A DNA stretch of 64,000 nt. Origin: Paenibacillus pinihumi DSM 23905 = JCM 16419 (GTDB lineage: Bacteria; Bacillota; Bacilli; Paenibacillales; Paenibacillaceae). Positions 50,730-59,089 of this stretch are shown in pieces. Both the position numbers and the translations under genes were made by a program. Within the stretch, counting starts at the first letter, position 1, and each line of letters starts with the position of its first letter. Below the pieces are notes generated by a model. The model ran no database searches, was not told where the DNA came from, and worked only from the letters and a program-made list of their open reading frames with translations. The stretch lies in assembly GCF_000422505.1 (NCBI RefSeq), contig NZ_KE383870.1, positions 25,744 through 89,743 on the forward strand. The letters are read 5' to 3'.

Positions 50730-51311
50730 CTACTGTTCTTTAATATTTACCCCGGTTTCCTCCATTGGAATCAGCTCATATATTTTACCCGACTCAAACG
50801 AATCAATCAGTCTCAGCAGCCATTTGTAATAGCTCAGAGCATCATGTATTTTGCTCTCGTCCTGGTCCAGCAGTGCAAGCAGCGGCTCATTATCCGCATA
50901 TTCAGTCCGCATGTCGCGAATTTCCTTCAATGATTTATGAAGGGCATTGGAATTAGCTTCGACAGCTTTTCTCCAGCGGATAGAGAAATAGTCGATAAAA
51001 TTCTGATGCCAGTCCGGAACAACCTCATATAAGTCCTTGCGGCTTCCTTTGCCCCAGACCTTGTTAATCATCTTCAAATCCATTAGCGTGCGCATGCCTG
51101 TGCTCATTGAGGTTTTGCTCATGCCCATTGTCGCGCTCATCTCATCCAGCGTGACGGGCGCATTGTTAAAATACATATTGCCGTACAAATGGCCAATTGA
51201 TAATGTGATGCCGTATAAATCCATGTTTTTGCCGATCGATTCGATGACACGCTGTCTTGCTTGTCCTACCTTCCGCTGCTGTTCTTCAGTCAATGCCTCC
51301 AAGTATTTCAT
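50730..51311 (-). CDS. GbsR/MarR-family regulator of betaine uptake
   Basis: A protein of 193 residues. The winged helix (VTLDEMSATMGMSKTSMSTG) is followed by MRTLMDLKMINKVWGKGSRK, the typical GbsR signature, and a long helical C-terminal dimer region. GbsR in Bacillus is a choline-sensing repressor of gbsAB and opuB; related OpuAR-type proteins control betaine importers. It is divergent from the opuA operon with a 278-bp gap, so control of that operon is very likely. Confidence 0.88.
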   Translation of the reverse strand: MKYLEALTEEQQRKVGQARQRVIESIGKNMDLYGITLSIGHLYGNMYFNNAPVTLDEMSATMGMSKTSMSTGMRTLMDLKMINKVWGKGSRKDLYEVVPDWHQNFIDYFSIRWRKAVEANSNALHKSLKEIRDMRTEYADNEPLLALLDQDESKIHDALSYYKWLLRLIDSFESGKIYELIPMEETGVNIKEQ

Positions 51312-51508
51312 GGTACCCTCCAGAGTACAAAATTGCTTATGCTACCCGTTTCAATTGTTGTTGATAGCTGTATATAACAAGTATTGAAGCACAGCCTACC
51401 AGAAATGTAAAGCATCTGATGTTGACGAAATAGGGAGGAAAACAGAGTATACAGGATAATAAGTTTGTAAAGTTAAAACTGTACAAAATATATGGAAGAT
51501 TACGCATT

Positions 51509-51538
51509 TTGACGATACAAGCTGTTTCGAACTAAACT
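51509..51538 (+). promoter_or_regulatory. Predicted opuA promoter
   Basis: -35 TTGACG (51509-51514), 18-bp spacer, -10 TAAACT (51533-51538), 51 bp before opuAA. The intergenic region also holds three GTACAAA heptamers (51325, 51481, 51572), which may be regulator half-sites. Confidence 0.55.
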
Positions 51539-51589
51539 GTTACAAGTAAAGCAACAGTATAGACAGGCACCGTACAAAGGGGGGATAAC

Positions 51590-52789
51590 ATGCCGATTGT
51601 TGAAGTAAAACAACTCATTAAGGTATTTGGATCTGATCCGAAACGCGCGCTTCCTCTATTAAAGGAAGGGTGGACGAAAGAAAAGATTCATAAAGAAACA
51701 AAGCTTACCGTCGGGGTAAATCAGGCGAGCTTCAGTATTGAAGAGGGGCAAATATTCGTGATAATGGGCCTCTCGGGAAGCGGAAAATCAACGCTCGTAC
51801 GGTTGCTGAACCGGTTGATTGAGCCGACTTCGGGACAGGTTTTGTTTAACGGCACTGATGTGCTGAAGATGAATGCAGAGCAATTAAGAAAATTCAGACG
51901 TAAAAATATGGGCATGGTATTCCAGAAATTTGCGCTGTTCCCGCACCGCACCGTACTCCAAAATGCAGAATACGGTCTTGAGGTGCAGGGCATAGAAAAG
52001 ACAAAGCGGCGCGAGATGGCTATGGAATCGCTCGAGCTCGTGGGCTTGAAGGGATGGGAGAACAGCTATCCCGATCAGCTTAGCGGGGGGATGCAGCAGC
52101 GGGTAGGTCTTGCCAGAGGGCTGGCGAATGATCCGGATGTGCTGCTGATGGATGAGGCGTTCAGTGCGCTTGATCCGCTCATTCGCAAGGACATGCAGGA
52201 TGAGCTCCTGGAGCTGCAATCCAAGATGAAGAAAACAATTGTCTTCATTACGCATGATCTGGACGAAGCGCTGCGTATTGGCGACCAGATTGCGCTGATG
52301 AAGGACGGCAGTATTGTGCAGATCGGTTCGCCGGAGGAAATTCTGATGCAGCCTGCCAACAAGTATGTGGAACGTTTTGTGGAGGATGTCGATTTGTCCA
52401 AGGTATTGACTGCATCCCATGTGATGCGCAAACCAGAGACGATCACGGCAGAAAGAGGGCCGAGGGTTGCTCTGCAGCTGATGCGTGAGCGAGGCGTTTC
52501 CAGCCTGTATGTTGTCGATAAGGGCATGAAGCTGATCGGCGTCATTACAGCGGAGGATGCATCCAATGCGATTAAAGAAGGACTTCAGCTGGAGAGCATC
52601 ATTCAGCGCGAGCTGCCCTCCGTGGCTCCTGACACCTTGCTCAACGAATTGTTTGAGCTGATGGGAAGCATCAAGCTGCCCGTGGCCGTCGTTGACAGTG
52701 CAGGCAGACTCAAGGGAATTGTTATTAAAGGGGCTGTATTGGCTGCACTGGCAGGCAATGCTGACCTGGGGGCAGGTGAGCAAGCATGA
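51590..52789 (+). CDS. opuAA: Glycine betaine ABC transporter ATP-binding protein
   Basis: A protein of 399 residues. Walker A is GLSGSGKSTLVRLLNRL, signature LSGGMQQRVGLARGLANDPD, and Walker B VLLMDEAFSALDPL. Two CBS domains follow from about residue 280 (VALQLMRERGVSSLYVVDKG; LNELFELMGSIKLPVAVVDS), which sense ionic strength in OpuA. It energises uptake of betaine as an osmoprotectant. It overlaps the permease start by 4 bp (ATGA). Confidence 0.94.
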   Translation: MPIVEVKQLIKVFGSDPKRALPLLKEGWTKEKIHKETKLTVGVNQASFSIEEGQIFVIMGLSGSGKSTLVRLLNRLIEPTSGQVLFNGTDVLKMNAEQLRKFRRKNMGMVFQKFALFPHRTVLQNAEYGLEVQGIEKTKRREMAMESLELVGLKGWENSYPDQLSGGMQQRVGLARGLANDPDVLLMDEAFSALDPLIRKDMQDELLELQSKMKKTIVFITHDLDEALRIGDQIALMKDGSIVQIGSPEEILMQPANKYVERFVEDVDLSKVLTASHVMRKPETITAERGPRVALQLMRERGVSSLYVVDKGMKLIGVITAEDASNAIKEGLQLESIIQRELPSVAPDTLLNELFELMGSIKLPVAVVDSAGRLKGIVIKGAVLAALAGNADLGAGEQA

Positions 52790-53619
52790 ATTTGCCCAAA
52801 ATTCCGCTTGGAAGCTGGATTGAAACGGCTGAAGACTGGCTGACGGCCAATTTCGCCCCATTATTCAATTTCATCAAGTTTATTATTGGACAGATTGTCG
52901 GCGGTTTTGAAATGGTGCTCAGAGGCACACCTACGCTGCTGCTGATTGCAATTCTTGTGGCCTTGACCTGGTATATAGCCAAATGGCGGATGGGCGTATT
53001 CGCATTAATCGGGCTGCTGCTTATTGATAATTTGGGTTACTGGGATCATGCCATGCAGACGCTGGCGCTCGTTCTGACTGCAGCTGTGCTGTCTGTCGTG
53101 ATCGGTGTTCCTGTCGGCATCCTGTGTGCCCGCAAAAATACGGTGCAAAATATTATTACACCGGTCCTTGATTTTATGCAGACAATGCCGGCCTTCGTAT
53201 ATTTGCTGCCTGCAATTTCATTCTTCTCGCTTGGTGTCGTGCCGGGTGTTATCGCTTCGGTAATATTCGCGATACCACCAACCATTCGTCTGACCAACCT
53301 GGGCATCCGCCAGGTTCCGGATGAGCTTGTAGAAGCGGCTGATGCCTTTGGCTCCACACCTGGGCAGAAGCTGTTCAAGCTGCAATTGCCGATTGCAATG
53401 CCGACGATTATGGCCGGTATAAACCAGACAATTATGCTGTCCCTGTCTATGGTTGTTATTGCTTCCATGATCGGGGCGCAGGGGGTAGGTGCGGATGTAT
53501 TCCGTGCGGTGACCCAGACCAAGACAGGCGTTGGCTTTGAGGCGGGCCTCGCGATCGTGATTATGGCGATTTTGCTTGACCGTATTTCTCAAAATGTGAT
53601 CAAGAGAAAGAAAAAATAA
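52786..53619 (+). CDS. opuAB: Glycine betaine ABC transporter permease
   Basis: A protein of 277 residues with about seven membrane helices. The permease signature for ATPase contact is QVPDELVEAADAFGSTPGQK. The amphipathic N-terminal stretch (PKIPLGSWIETAEDWL) is like the OpuAB/ProW tail. It is translationally coupled to opuAA and 12 bp before opuAC. Confidence 0.94.
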   Translation: MNLPKIPLGSWIETAEDWLTANFAPLFNFIKFIIGQIVGGFEMVLRGTPTLLLIAILVALTWYIAKWRMGVFALIGLLLIDNLGYWDHAMQTLALVLTAAVLSVVIGVPVGILCARKNTVQNIITPVLDFMQTMPAFVYLLPAISFFSLGVVPGVIASVIFAIPPTIRLTNLGIRQVPDELVEAADAFGSTPGQKLFKLQLPIAMPTIMAGINQTIMLSLSMVVIASMIGAQGVGADVFRAVTQTKTGVGFEAGLAIVIMAILLDRISQNVIKRKKK

Positions 53620-53631
53620 GGGGGATTAACA

Positions 53632-54498
53632 TTGAAAAAACTTAGTTTGATTATGGCAGCTGCGCTGCTGATTACGGTGTTAGCAGGCTGTGCGAATTCT
53701 GCAGGTGGCGGCAGTAAAAGTATCAAGCTCGCTTATGTCGCCTGGGATTCGGAAATTGCCAGTACATTTGTTGTGAAGGAAGTATTGGAGCAGAAGCTTG
53801 GCTATAAAGTGGAAATGCTGCAGGTAGATGCCGGGCCGATGTTCGCCGGAATCTCGGACGGCAGCGCTGACGCGATGGTAGCCGGGTGGCTGCCTTCCAC
53901 GCATGAATCCTATATGGAGCGCTACGGGGATAAGCTGGTCGATCTGGGACCAAATCTCGCAGGAACGAAGACAGGTCTTGCTGTTCCGTCCTATATGGAC
54001 ATTACAAGCATTGAGGACCTGAACAAGGAAGAGAGCGGCCAAGCGCTCAATTACCAGATTATCGGGATTGAGCCTGGAGCGGGCATTATGATGTCCACAG
54101 AGAAGGTTCTCGATGAATATGGCCTGCGTGACAAGTGGACGCTGGTTGAAAGCTCGTCTGCAGCTATGGCCCAGGAGCTGGATAAGGCTTATAAGGCTCA
54201 GAAGCCGATTGTCGTGACAGGATGGACGCCGCACTGGATGTTCGGCAAGATGGATCTGAAATATCTGGATGATCCTAAAAATGTCTACGGCGGCGAGGAG
54301 CAAATTCATACGCTCGTGCGTCAAGGGCTGAAGGAAGACAAAGCGGATGCCTATGCTGTGCTGGACGCATTCAATTGGACGCCGGATGACATGGCCGAAG
54401 TAATGGTTGCTGTCAATGAAGGCAAATCTCCTGAGGATGCAGCCAAAGCATGGGTAGAGGCCAACGAAGATAAAGTGAAGGCCTGGATCGGAGAATAA
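53632..54498 (+). CDS. opuAC: Glycine betaine-binding lipoprotein
   Basis: A protein of 288 residues. The lipoprotein signal ends VLAGC (Cys20). The mature part is an OpuAC/ProX-type binding protein (IKLAYVAWDSEIASTFVVKE; DAMVAGWLPSTHESYMERYG; VVTGWTPHWMFGKMDLKYLD) with the Trp residues that form the aromatic box for the trimethylammonium group. It starts at TTG 53632 with GGGGGATT ahead. It is anchored outside the membrane and delivers betaine to OpuAA/AB. Confidence 0.94.
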   Translation: MKKLSLIMAAALLITVLAGCANSAGGGSKSIKLAYVAWDSEIASTFVVKEVLEQKLGYKVEMLQVDAGPMFAGISDGSADAMVAGWLPSTHESYMERYGDKLVDLGPNLAGTKTGLAVPSYMDITSIEDLNKEESGQALNYQIIGIEPGAGIMMSTEKVLDEYGLRDKWTLVESSSAAMAQELDKAYKAQKPIVVTGWTPHWMFGKMDLKYLDDPKNVYGGEEQIHTLVRQGLKEDKADAYAVLDAFNWTPDDMAEVMVAVNEGKSPEDAAKAWVEANEDKVKAWIGE

Positions 54499-54525
54499 GC
54501 ACCAGATCTTTCATATATAAAAATG

Positions 54526-54558
54526 AAGCTGACCTTTTTCAAACAGGTCAGCTTTTTC
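54526..54558 (+). terminator. Terminator of the opuA operon
   Basis: AAGCTGACCT pairs with AGGTCAGCTT, loop 9 nt, followed by TTTCTG. Confidence 0.88.
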
Positions 54559-54605
54559 TGTTGTTAGTATAAATTTAATGAAGAAACGGCAGTCGAATAG
54601 CCAGA

Positions 54606-54718
54606 GTGTGAAATGATTCTGTAGAAACGAAGTGTTCGCCTTTGTTCCCGGATTTCTACCTTTAAATTATTGCCTCAGGAAATCCGGGAACAACAGCGAT
54701 CGGAAGAACATTTCACAC
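54606..54718 (+). ncRNA. Structured intergenic element, copy B
   Basis: Outer stem GTGTGAAATG-a-TTCT with AGAA-CATTTCACAC (14 bp, one bulge); 5' internal loop GTAGAAACGAAGTGTTCGCC plus TT; inner stem TGTTCCCGGATTTC with GAAATCCGGGAACA (14 bp, perfect); apical loop of 22 nt; 3' loop ACAGCGATCGGA. Against copy A (41759-41874, minus) the 5' loop agrees at nearly all positions (G-Y-AGAAACGA, AGTG, GCCT) and the 3' loop at 10 of 11, while both stems are different in sequence but still pair. It lies beyond the opuA terminator and before the 3' end of acnA. Confidence 0.65.
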
Positions 54719-54752
54719 GGCGGCGTTGCACGAACGTAAAAAGATTAAGCAG

Positions 54753-54806
54753 TTGTCAACCTGCCCAAGATAGTGTATTCTATATTTGAAAATGATTCTC
54801 ATTATT
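54753..54806 (+). promoter_or_regulatory. Predicted Fur-controlled promoter
   Basis: -35 TTGTCA (54753-54758), 17-bp spacer, -10 TATTCT (54776-54781). GAAAATGATTCTCATTATT (54788-54806) matches 15 of 19 positions of the classical Fur box and contains the palindrome AATGA-TTC-TCATT. It covers the expected start site. No plus-strand protein gene follows. Confidence 0.6.
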
Positions 54807-54896
54807 AAGTGGCTGATTTGGCTGATAACGAGGCCAGAGAAACTTCTATAATAAATAAAAATCCCGTACACGGCGGGCAGGCCGCATACGGGATTT
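54788..54896 (+). ncRNA. Candidate iron-regulated small RNA next to acnA
   Basis: From the predicted start at about 54788 a transcript of about 110 nt would end at the acnA terminator, which is also a hairpin on this strand. A FsrA/RyhB-like role is possible: in B. subtilis the Fur-repressed FsrA lowers aconitase synthesis. It contains a 19-codon ORF (ATG at 54792, MILIIKWLIWLITRPEKLL) without a ribosome site; leaderless translation cannot be excluded. Confidence 0.4.
54859..54896 (-). terminator. Terminator of acnA
   Basis: AAATCCCGTA pairs with TACGGGATTT, with GCGGC/CGCCG inside. On the minus strand TTTTTATTTATT follows. Confidence 0.85.
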
Positions 54897-54903
54897 AATT
54901 GAA

Positions 54904-57615
54904 TTACATTTTAGCGATCATTTGACGAAGCACGGTTTGCAGGATACCGCCATTACGGTAGTAATCCACGTCAACCATCGAATCGAGGCGGGCAATCGCT
55001 TTGAATTCAAAGTTTGTTCCATCTTCACGGGTAGCAGTAACGGAAACTTCCTGTCCCGGGAGCACATCATTGGAGAGGCCTTTAATATCAAATACCTCAC
55101 GTCCGGTAATCCCTAAGGAAGACCAGCTTTGACCATGCTGGAATTGAAGCGGAAGTACGCCCATACCAACCAGGTTAGAACGGTGGATACGCTCGAAGCT
55201 TTCAGCGATAACAGCTTTTACGCCGAGCAGGAAAGTACCTTTCGCCGCCCAGTCACGGGAGCTTCCTGTACCGTATTCTTTACCTGCGATAACAACGAGG
55301 TTTTTGTCTTCTGCCTGGTACTTCATGGAAGCATCATAGATGGACATTACTTCGTCAGTTGGCAGGTATTTGGTTACGCCGCCCTCAGTGCCAGGTGCAA
55401 CCTGGTTGCGGATACGGATGTTTGCAAATGTACCGCGCATCATGACGTCATGGTTACCGCGGCGGGAACCGTAGGAGTTGAAGTCCTCGCGGGCTACGCC
55501 ATGCTCGATCAGGAATTGTCCGGCAGGGCTGTCAGCCTTAATGTTACCGGCAGGTGAGATATGGTCTGTCGTAACGGAATCGCCCATCAATGCCAGTACG
55601 TTGGATCCTTCGATGTCGGCAATGTCGCCCACTTCGGAGCCCAGGTCTGTAAAGAACGGCGGGTTCGCGATGTAAGTGGAGTTCTCGTCCCACTCGTACA
55701 GCTCGCCTTTTGGTACCGGAATTGCGTTCCAGCGCTCGTTTTGCGTAAATACGTTGGCATACTTGCTGCGGAACAATTCCGGGCTCATTGCAACTGCAAT
55801 AGCATCCGAGATTTCTTTGGAAGTCGGCCAAATGTCTTTCAGGTATACCGGCTGGTTGGACTGGTCATATCCGATAGGATCCTTGGACAGGTCGATATTT
55901 ACCGTACCAGCCAATGCGTAAGCGACAACCAGTGGCGGAGAAGCCAGGTAGTTCGCTTTAACTTGGGCGTGGACACGGCCTTCAAAGTTACGGTTACCGG
56001 AAAGTACGGCAGCCACAGTCATGTCGTTATCCGCAATAGCTTGGCTCACTTCGTCCGGCAGTGGACCGGAGTTACCGATACAAGTTGCGCAGCCGTAGCC
56101 TGCAACATGGAAGCCCAGTGCTTCAAGCGATTCCAGCAGTCCGGCTTTTTTCAGGTACTCGGTTACGACGAGGGAACCTGGTGTCAGCGAGCTTTTTACA
56201 TAAGCAGGCTTCACAAGTCCGCGCTCTACCGCTTTTTTGGCAACGAGGCCTGCGCCGAGCATAACGCTTGGGTTGGAAGTGTTCGTACAGCTCGTAATCG
56301 CAGCAATAACAACCGCACCCGTGCTCATTTTGCTCAGTTGGCCGTCTTTGTGCTTCACATCAACAACTTCATCAATTTTCTCGTCGGACAGCCCGTATCC
56401 GCCTTTGTCAATCGGAGTGCGGAGGATGTCGTTGAACGCTTCCTTCATGGAAGTCAGTTCGACACGGTCTTGAGGACGCTTCGGTCCAGCCAGGGAAGGA
56501 ACGATGGAGGAGAGGTCAAGCTCTACTACATCAGAGAATACAGGGTCTGGCGTTTCGTTCGAACGGAACATGCCTTGTGCTTTATAGTAAGCTTCAACCA
56601 GCGCAATTTGCTCTTCTTCACGTCCGGTGTTGCGCAGGAAGTTCAGTGTTTCATTATCAACCGGGAAGAAACCGACAGTTGCGCCGTATTCAGGAGCCAT
56701 ATTGGCTACAGTTGCACGGTCAGCCAGGCTGATGTTGGACAGGCCTGGTCCGAAGAATTCCACGAACTTGCCTACCACGCCTTTTTTACGCAAAATTTGA
56801 GTAACAGTCAGTGCCAGGTCAGTAGCTGTTGCTCCCTCTGCCAGACTTCCTGTCAGCTTGAATCCGATAACCTCAGGAGTTACAAAGTACAATGGCTGCC
56901 CCAGCATGCCTGCCTCAGCCTCGATACCGCCAACGCCCCAGCCTACTACGCCAAGACCGTTGATCATTGTTGTATGCGAGTCTGTTCCGACCAGAGAGTC
57001 CGGATACACGACAGTTTCGCCGTCTACAGTTTTTGTAGCAGCTACAGATGCCAGATATTCCAGGTTAACCTGGTGAACGATACCGGTTGCCGGAGGTACC
57101 GCACGGAAGTTGTCAAACGCAGTTTGCGCCCAGCGAAGGAAACGGTAACGCTCTTCATTGCGCTTGAATTCAATCGTTTCGTTAAATTCCAATGCATCAG
57201 GTGTTCCGAATGCATCTACCATGACGGAGTGGTCAATAACGAGGTCAACCGGTACGAGCGGGTTGATCTGTTTTGGGTCGCCGCCGGCTTTTTTGACGGT
57301 GTCGCGCATTGCCGCGAGGTCAACAACGACCGGCACACCGGTGAAATCCTGAAGAACGATACGGGCAGGGATAAATGGAATTTCTTTATCCTCACGTCCG
57401 TCAGCCCAGTTCGTCAGCTGCTTGACATGCTCAGCTGTAATCGCGCGTCCGTCGAATTGACGTACAGCCGCTTCAAGCAGAACTTTAATGGAAAAAGGAA
57501 GCTTGGAGATGTTGCCGAGACCTTGCTCTTCCAAACCGTTCAGCCTGTAATAGGCATACGATTTGCCGCCGACATCAAGCGATGTGCGGACGGAGTAATG
57601 ATTTTGTTTAGACAT
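54904..57615 (-). CDS. acnA: Aconitate hydratase A
   Basis: A TCA-cycle enzyme of 903 residues that interconverts citrate and isocitrate with a [4Fe-4S] cluster. Cluster Cys residues are in [14 protein letters not shown] and [14 protein letters not shown]. The swivel domain contains [26 protein letters not shown] nine bases before ATG 57615 sets the start. The leader holds a palindrome shared with the IclR gene. Bacillus aconitase is also an iron-responsive RNA-binding protein (family knowledge). The long open frame opposite it (55561-57633) is a shadow. Confidence 0.96.
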   Translation of the reverse strand: MSKQNHYSVRTSLDVGGKSYAYYRLNGLEEQGLGNISKLPFSIKVLLEAAVRQFDGRAITAEHVKQLTNWADGREDKEIPFIPARIVLQDFTGVPVVVDLAAMRDTVKKAGGDPKQINPLVPVDLVIDHSVMVDAFGTPDALEFNETIEFKRNEERYRFLRWAQTAFDNFRAVPPATGIVHQVNLEYLASVAATKTVDGETVVYPDSLVGTDSHTTMINGLGVVGWGVGGIEAEAGMLGQPLYFVTPEVIGFKLTGSLAEGATATDLALTVTQILRKKGVVGKFVEFFGPGLSNISLADRATVANMAPEYGATVGFFPVDNETLNFLRNTGREEEQIALVEAYYKAQGMFRSNETPDPVFSDVVELDLSSIVPSLAGPKRPQDRVELTSMKEAFNDILRTPIDKGGYGLSDEKIDEVVDVKHKDGQLSKMSTGAVVIAAITSCTNTSNPSVMLGAGLVAKKAVERGLVKPAYVKSSLTPGSLVVTEYLKKAGLLESLEALGFHVAGYGCATCIGNSGPLPDEVSQAIADNDMTVAAVLSGNRNFEGRVHAQVKANYLASPPLVVAYALAGTVNIDLSKDPIGYDQSNQPVYLKDIWPTSKEISDAIAVAMSPELFRSKYANVFTQNERWNAIPVPKGELYEWDENSTYIANPPFFTDLGSEVGDIADIEGSNVLALMGDSVTTDHISPAGNIKADSPAGQFLIEHGVAREDFNSYGSRRGNHDVMMRGTFANIRIRNQVAPGTEGGVTKYLPTDEVMSIYDASMKYQAEDKNLVVIAGKEYGTGSSRDWAAKGTFLLGVKAVIAESFERIHRSNLVGMGVLPLQFQHGQSWSSLGITGREVFDIKGLSNDVLPGQEVSVTATREDGTNFEFKAIARLDSMVDVDYYRNGGILQTVLRQMIAKM

Positions 57616-57647
57616 CGTAGAGTTCCTCCTTAAGCGCAGTTCAGTCT

Positions 57648-57664
57648 GTTTCATTCTGTGAAAC
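57648..57664. promoter_or_regulatory. Candidate IclR-family operator, copy 2, in the acnA leader
   Basis: GTTTCATTCTGTGAAAC differs from the site at 49874 by one base in the centre. It lies 32 bp before the acnA start and about 20 nt downstream of the predicted transcription start, a position that suits a repressor. Confidence 0.65.
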
Positions 57665-57691
57665 ATAATTTCATAATTAAACCTACTTATA

Positions 57692-57720
57692 GTATATCGT
57701 TAATTTAGGGCTTGCGTAAA
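57692..57720 (-). promoter_or_regulatory. Predicted acnA promoter
   Basis: On the minus strand -35 TTTACG (57720-57715), 17-18 bp spacer, -10 TATACT (57697-57692). Confidence 0.5.
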
Positions 57721-57967
57721 GAGGGTTTTCATCATGAGAACATCATTTATCTCATATAATGAATCAGTCTATCCCATCAAGCGTTAATGCCCGGCTTTTC
57801 TCATCAGGGGAGGCCAGTTTGAAGGAGGGTGCGAGTCTGCCGGACAGATGAATGACGCGGGAGATTGGTGCAATCTGAGGCGGCATTTTGATAGTATGTG
57901 CAGTTCGCGGCATAAAAACTTCTCAAAGGCCGTTACGCCGTTTACTCTTGTGAAGGAGGTTTCGTTT
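57721..57967. other. Intergenic stretch before the amidase-domain gene
   Basis: No gene recognised. A ribosome-site-like GAAGGAGGG at about 57821 is not followed by a convincing ORF; a short frame from ATG 57848 runs into the amidase gene in phase and is probably untranslated leader. Confidence 0.35.
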
Positions 57968-59029
57968 ATGGCGCAGTCCCCTAAGGTAAAACGTGCTCCA
58001 CAGCAGCTCAGCGGCTGGAGAGCTTCAATTAACGATTACGTGCGGCTGGTCAATCAGGCTGAAATTGAACATGCGGTGCTCCCGCTTCAAGAAGCGGCGG
58101 GAGACAAGGACCATCTGCAGCGACTGGACAAAAGGCTCACAAGGACGGCAGCACGCGACAAGAAACGGCAGGCTGCATCGGTCAAGCATGAATCTAAGGC
58201 CAGGCTTGTCCGCGTGCATGAATTAGGCAATGAGACGGCTGTTCTGCTCCGCTGTGATCATACAAGGACACTGAATCAGCAGGGGAGTGTGTATTTGGAG
58301 GAGCGGCGGGATTTTGAACGCATCTGGCTGCAAAATCATAACGGGGATTGGCAGATTACCCGTATTGAGCCTGTTGTTGCCGAGCGGCGCCCGAGATACG
58401 GCGCATCCCAGCTCGTACCGGAACAGGATGAACAGGCGGATAAATACAGTTTGGCGAAGTCAGCCGTGCTTCCATACTTAAATTATAATCTTTTAAGAAA
58501 CTACAGTCATGAGCCTGTCCGGGCATTGTATCATCGTGACTTGGCCGTCGCATATGCCGACCGGTGGTGGGATTCAGCCAACCCGGAGTATGAGGAATTT
58601 GAGGTCAATTGCACCAATTACATTTCCCAGTGTCTCTTTGCAGGCCGTGCCCCTATGGACTATACTGGTAGGAGGGGAGCGGGCTGGTGGTACAAAGGCC
58701 GCGATAATGGAAATGAATGGTGGAGCTATAGCTGGGCTGTATCCAATGCGCTTCACAGCTTTTTGGCGGGAAAGCGCAACAGCGGGTTGCGGGCGAAAAT
58801 TGTCAGTGCCCCGGAGCAGTTGGACTTGGGCGATGTCATTGTATACGACTGGAACGGGGACGGAAGGTTCCAGCATAGCACGATTGTAACCGCTTTTGAT
58901 GTGGACGGCATGCCGCTGGTTAACGCCAATACCGTATCAAGCCGGCACCGCTATTGGGATTACCGTGATTCTTACGCGTGGACCGAACAGACACAGTACC
59001 GATTTTTTCATATTGCCGACGAATTATAG
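57968..59029 (+). CDS. Amidase-domain protein (peptidoglycan or peptide amidase-like)
   Basis: A protein of 353 residues without a signal peptide. The N-terminal 190 residues are charged and helical. From about residue 195 an amidase_6-type domain begins: NYSHEPVRALYHRDLAVAYA, NCTNYISQCLFAGRAPMDYT with the probable catalytic Cys, WAVSNALHSFLAGK, DLGDVIVYDWNGDGRFQHST with the His, and NTVSSRHRYWDYRD. Family members are NlpC/P60-like cysteine amidases. AAGGAGG eight bases before ATG 57968; the frame opens at 57848. It lies upstream of ddl, perhaps related to cell-wall work. Confidence 0.8.
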   Translation: MAQSPKVKRAPQQLSGWRASINDYVRLVNQAEIEHAVLPLQEAAGDKDHLQRLDKRLTRTAARDKKRQAASVKHESKARLVRVHELGNETAVLLRCDHTRTLNQQGSVYLEERRDFERIWLQNHNGDWQITRIEPVVAERRPRYGASQLVPEQDEQADKYSLAKSAVLPYLNYNLLRNYSHEPVRALYHRDLAVAYADRWWDSANPEYEEFEVNCTNYISQCLFAGRAPMDYTGRRGAGWWYKGRDNGNEWWSYSWAVSNALHSFLAGKRNSGLRAKIVSAPEQLDLGDVIVYDWNGDGRFQHSTIVTAFDVDGMPLVNANTVSSRHRYWDYRDSYAWTEQTQYRFFHIADEL

Positions 59030-59089
59030 GCATTCATAGTATGTCATTGGCCCAAGTAAGGGAAATTATATGTAACCGGAGGAAAACCA

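Noticed and set aside
55561-57633. Open frame of 690 codons on the plus strand opposite acnA
   Set aside because: It mirrors the strongly conserved aconitase frame, is rich in Cys, Arg and Val in a pattern typical of antisense frames, and has no ribosome site.
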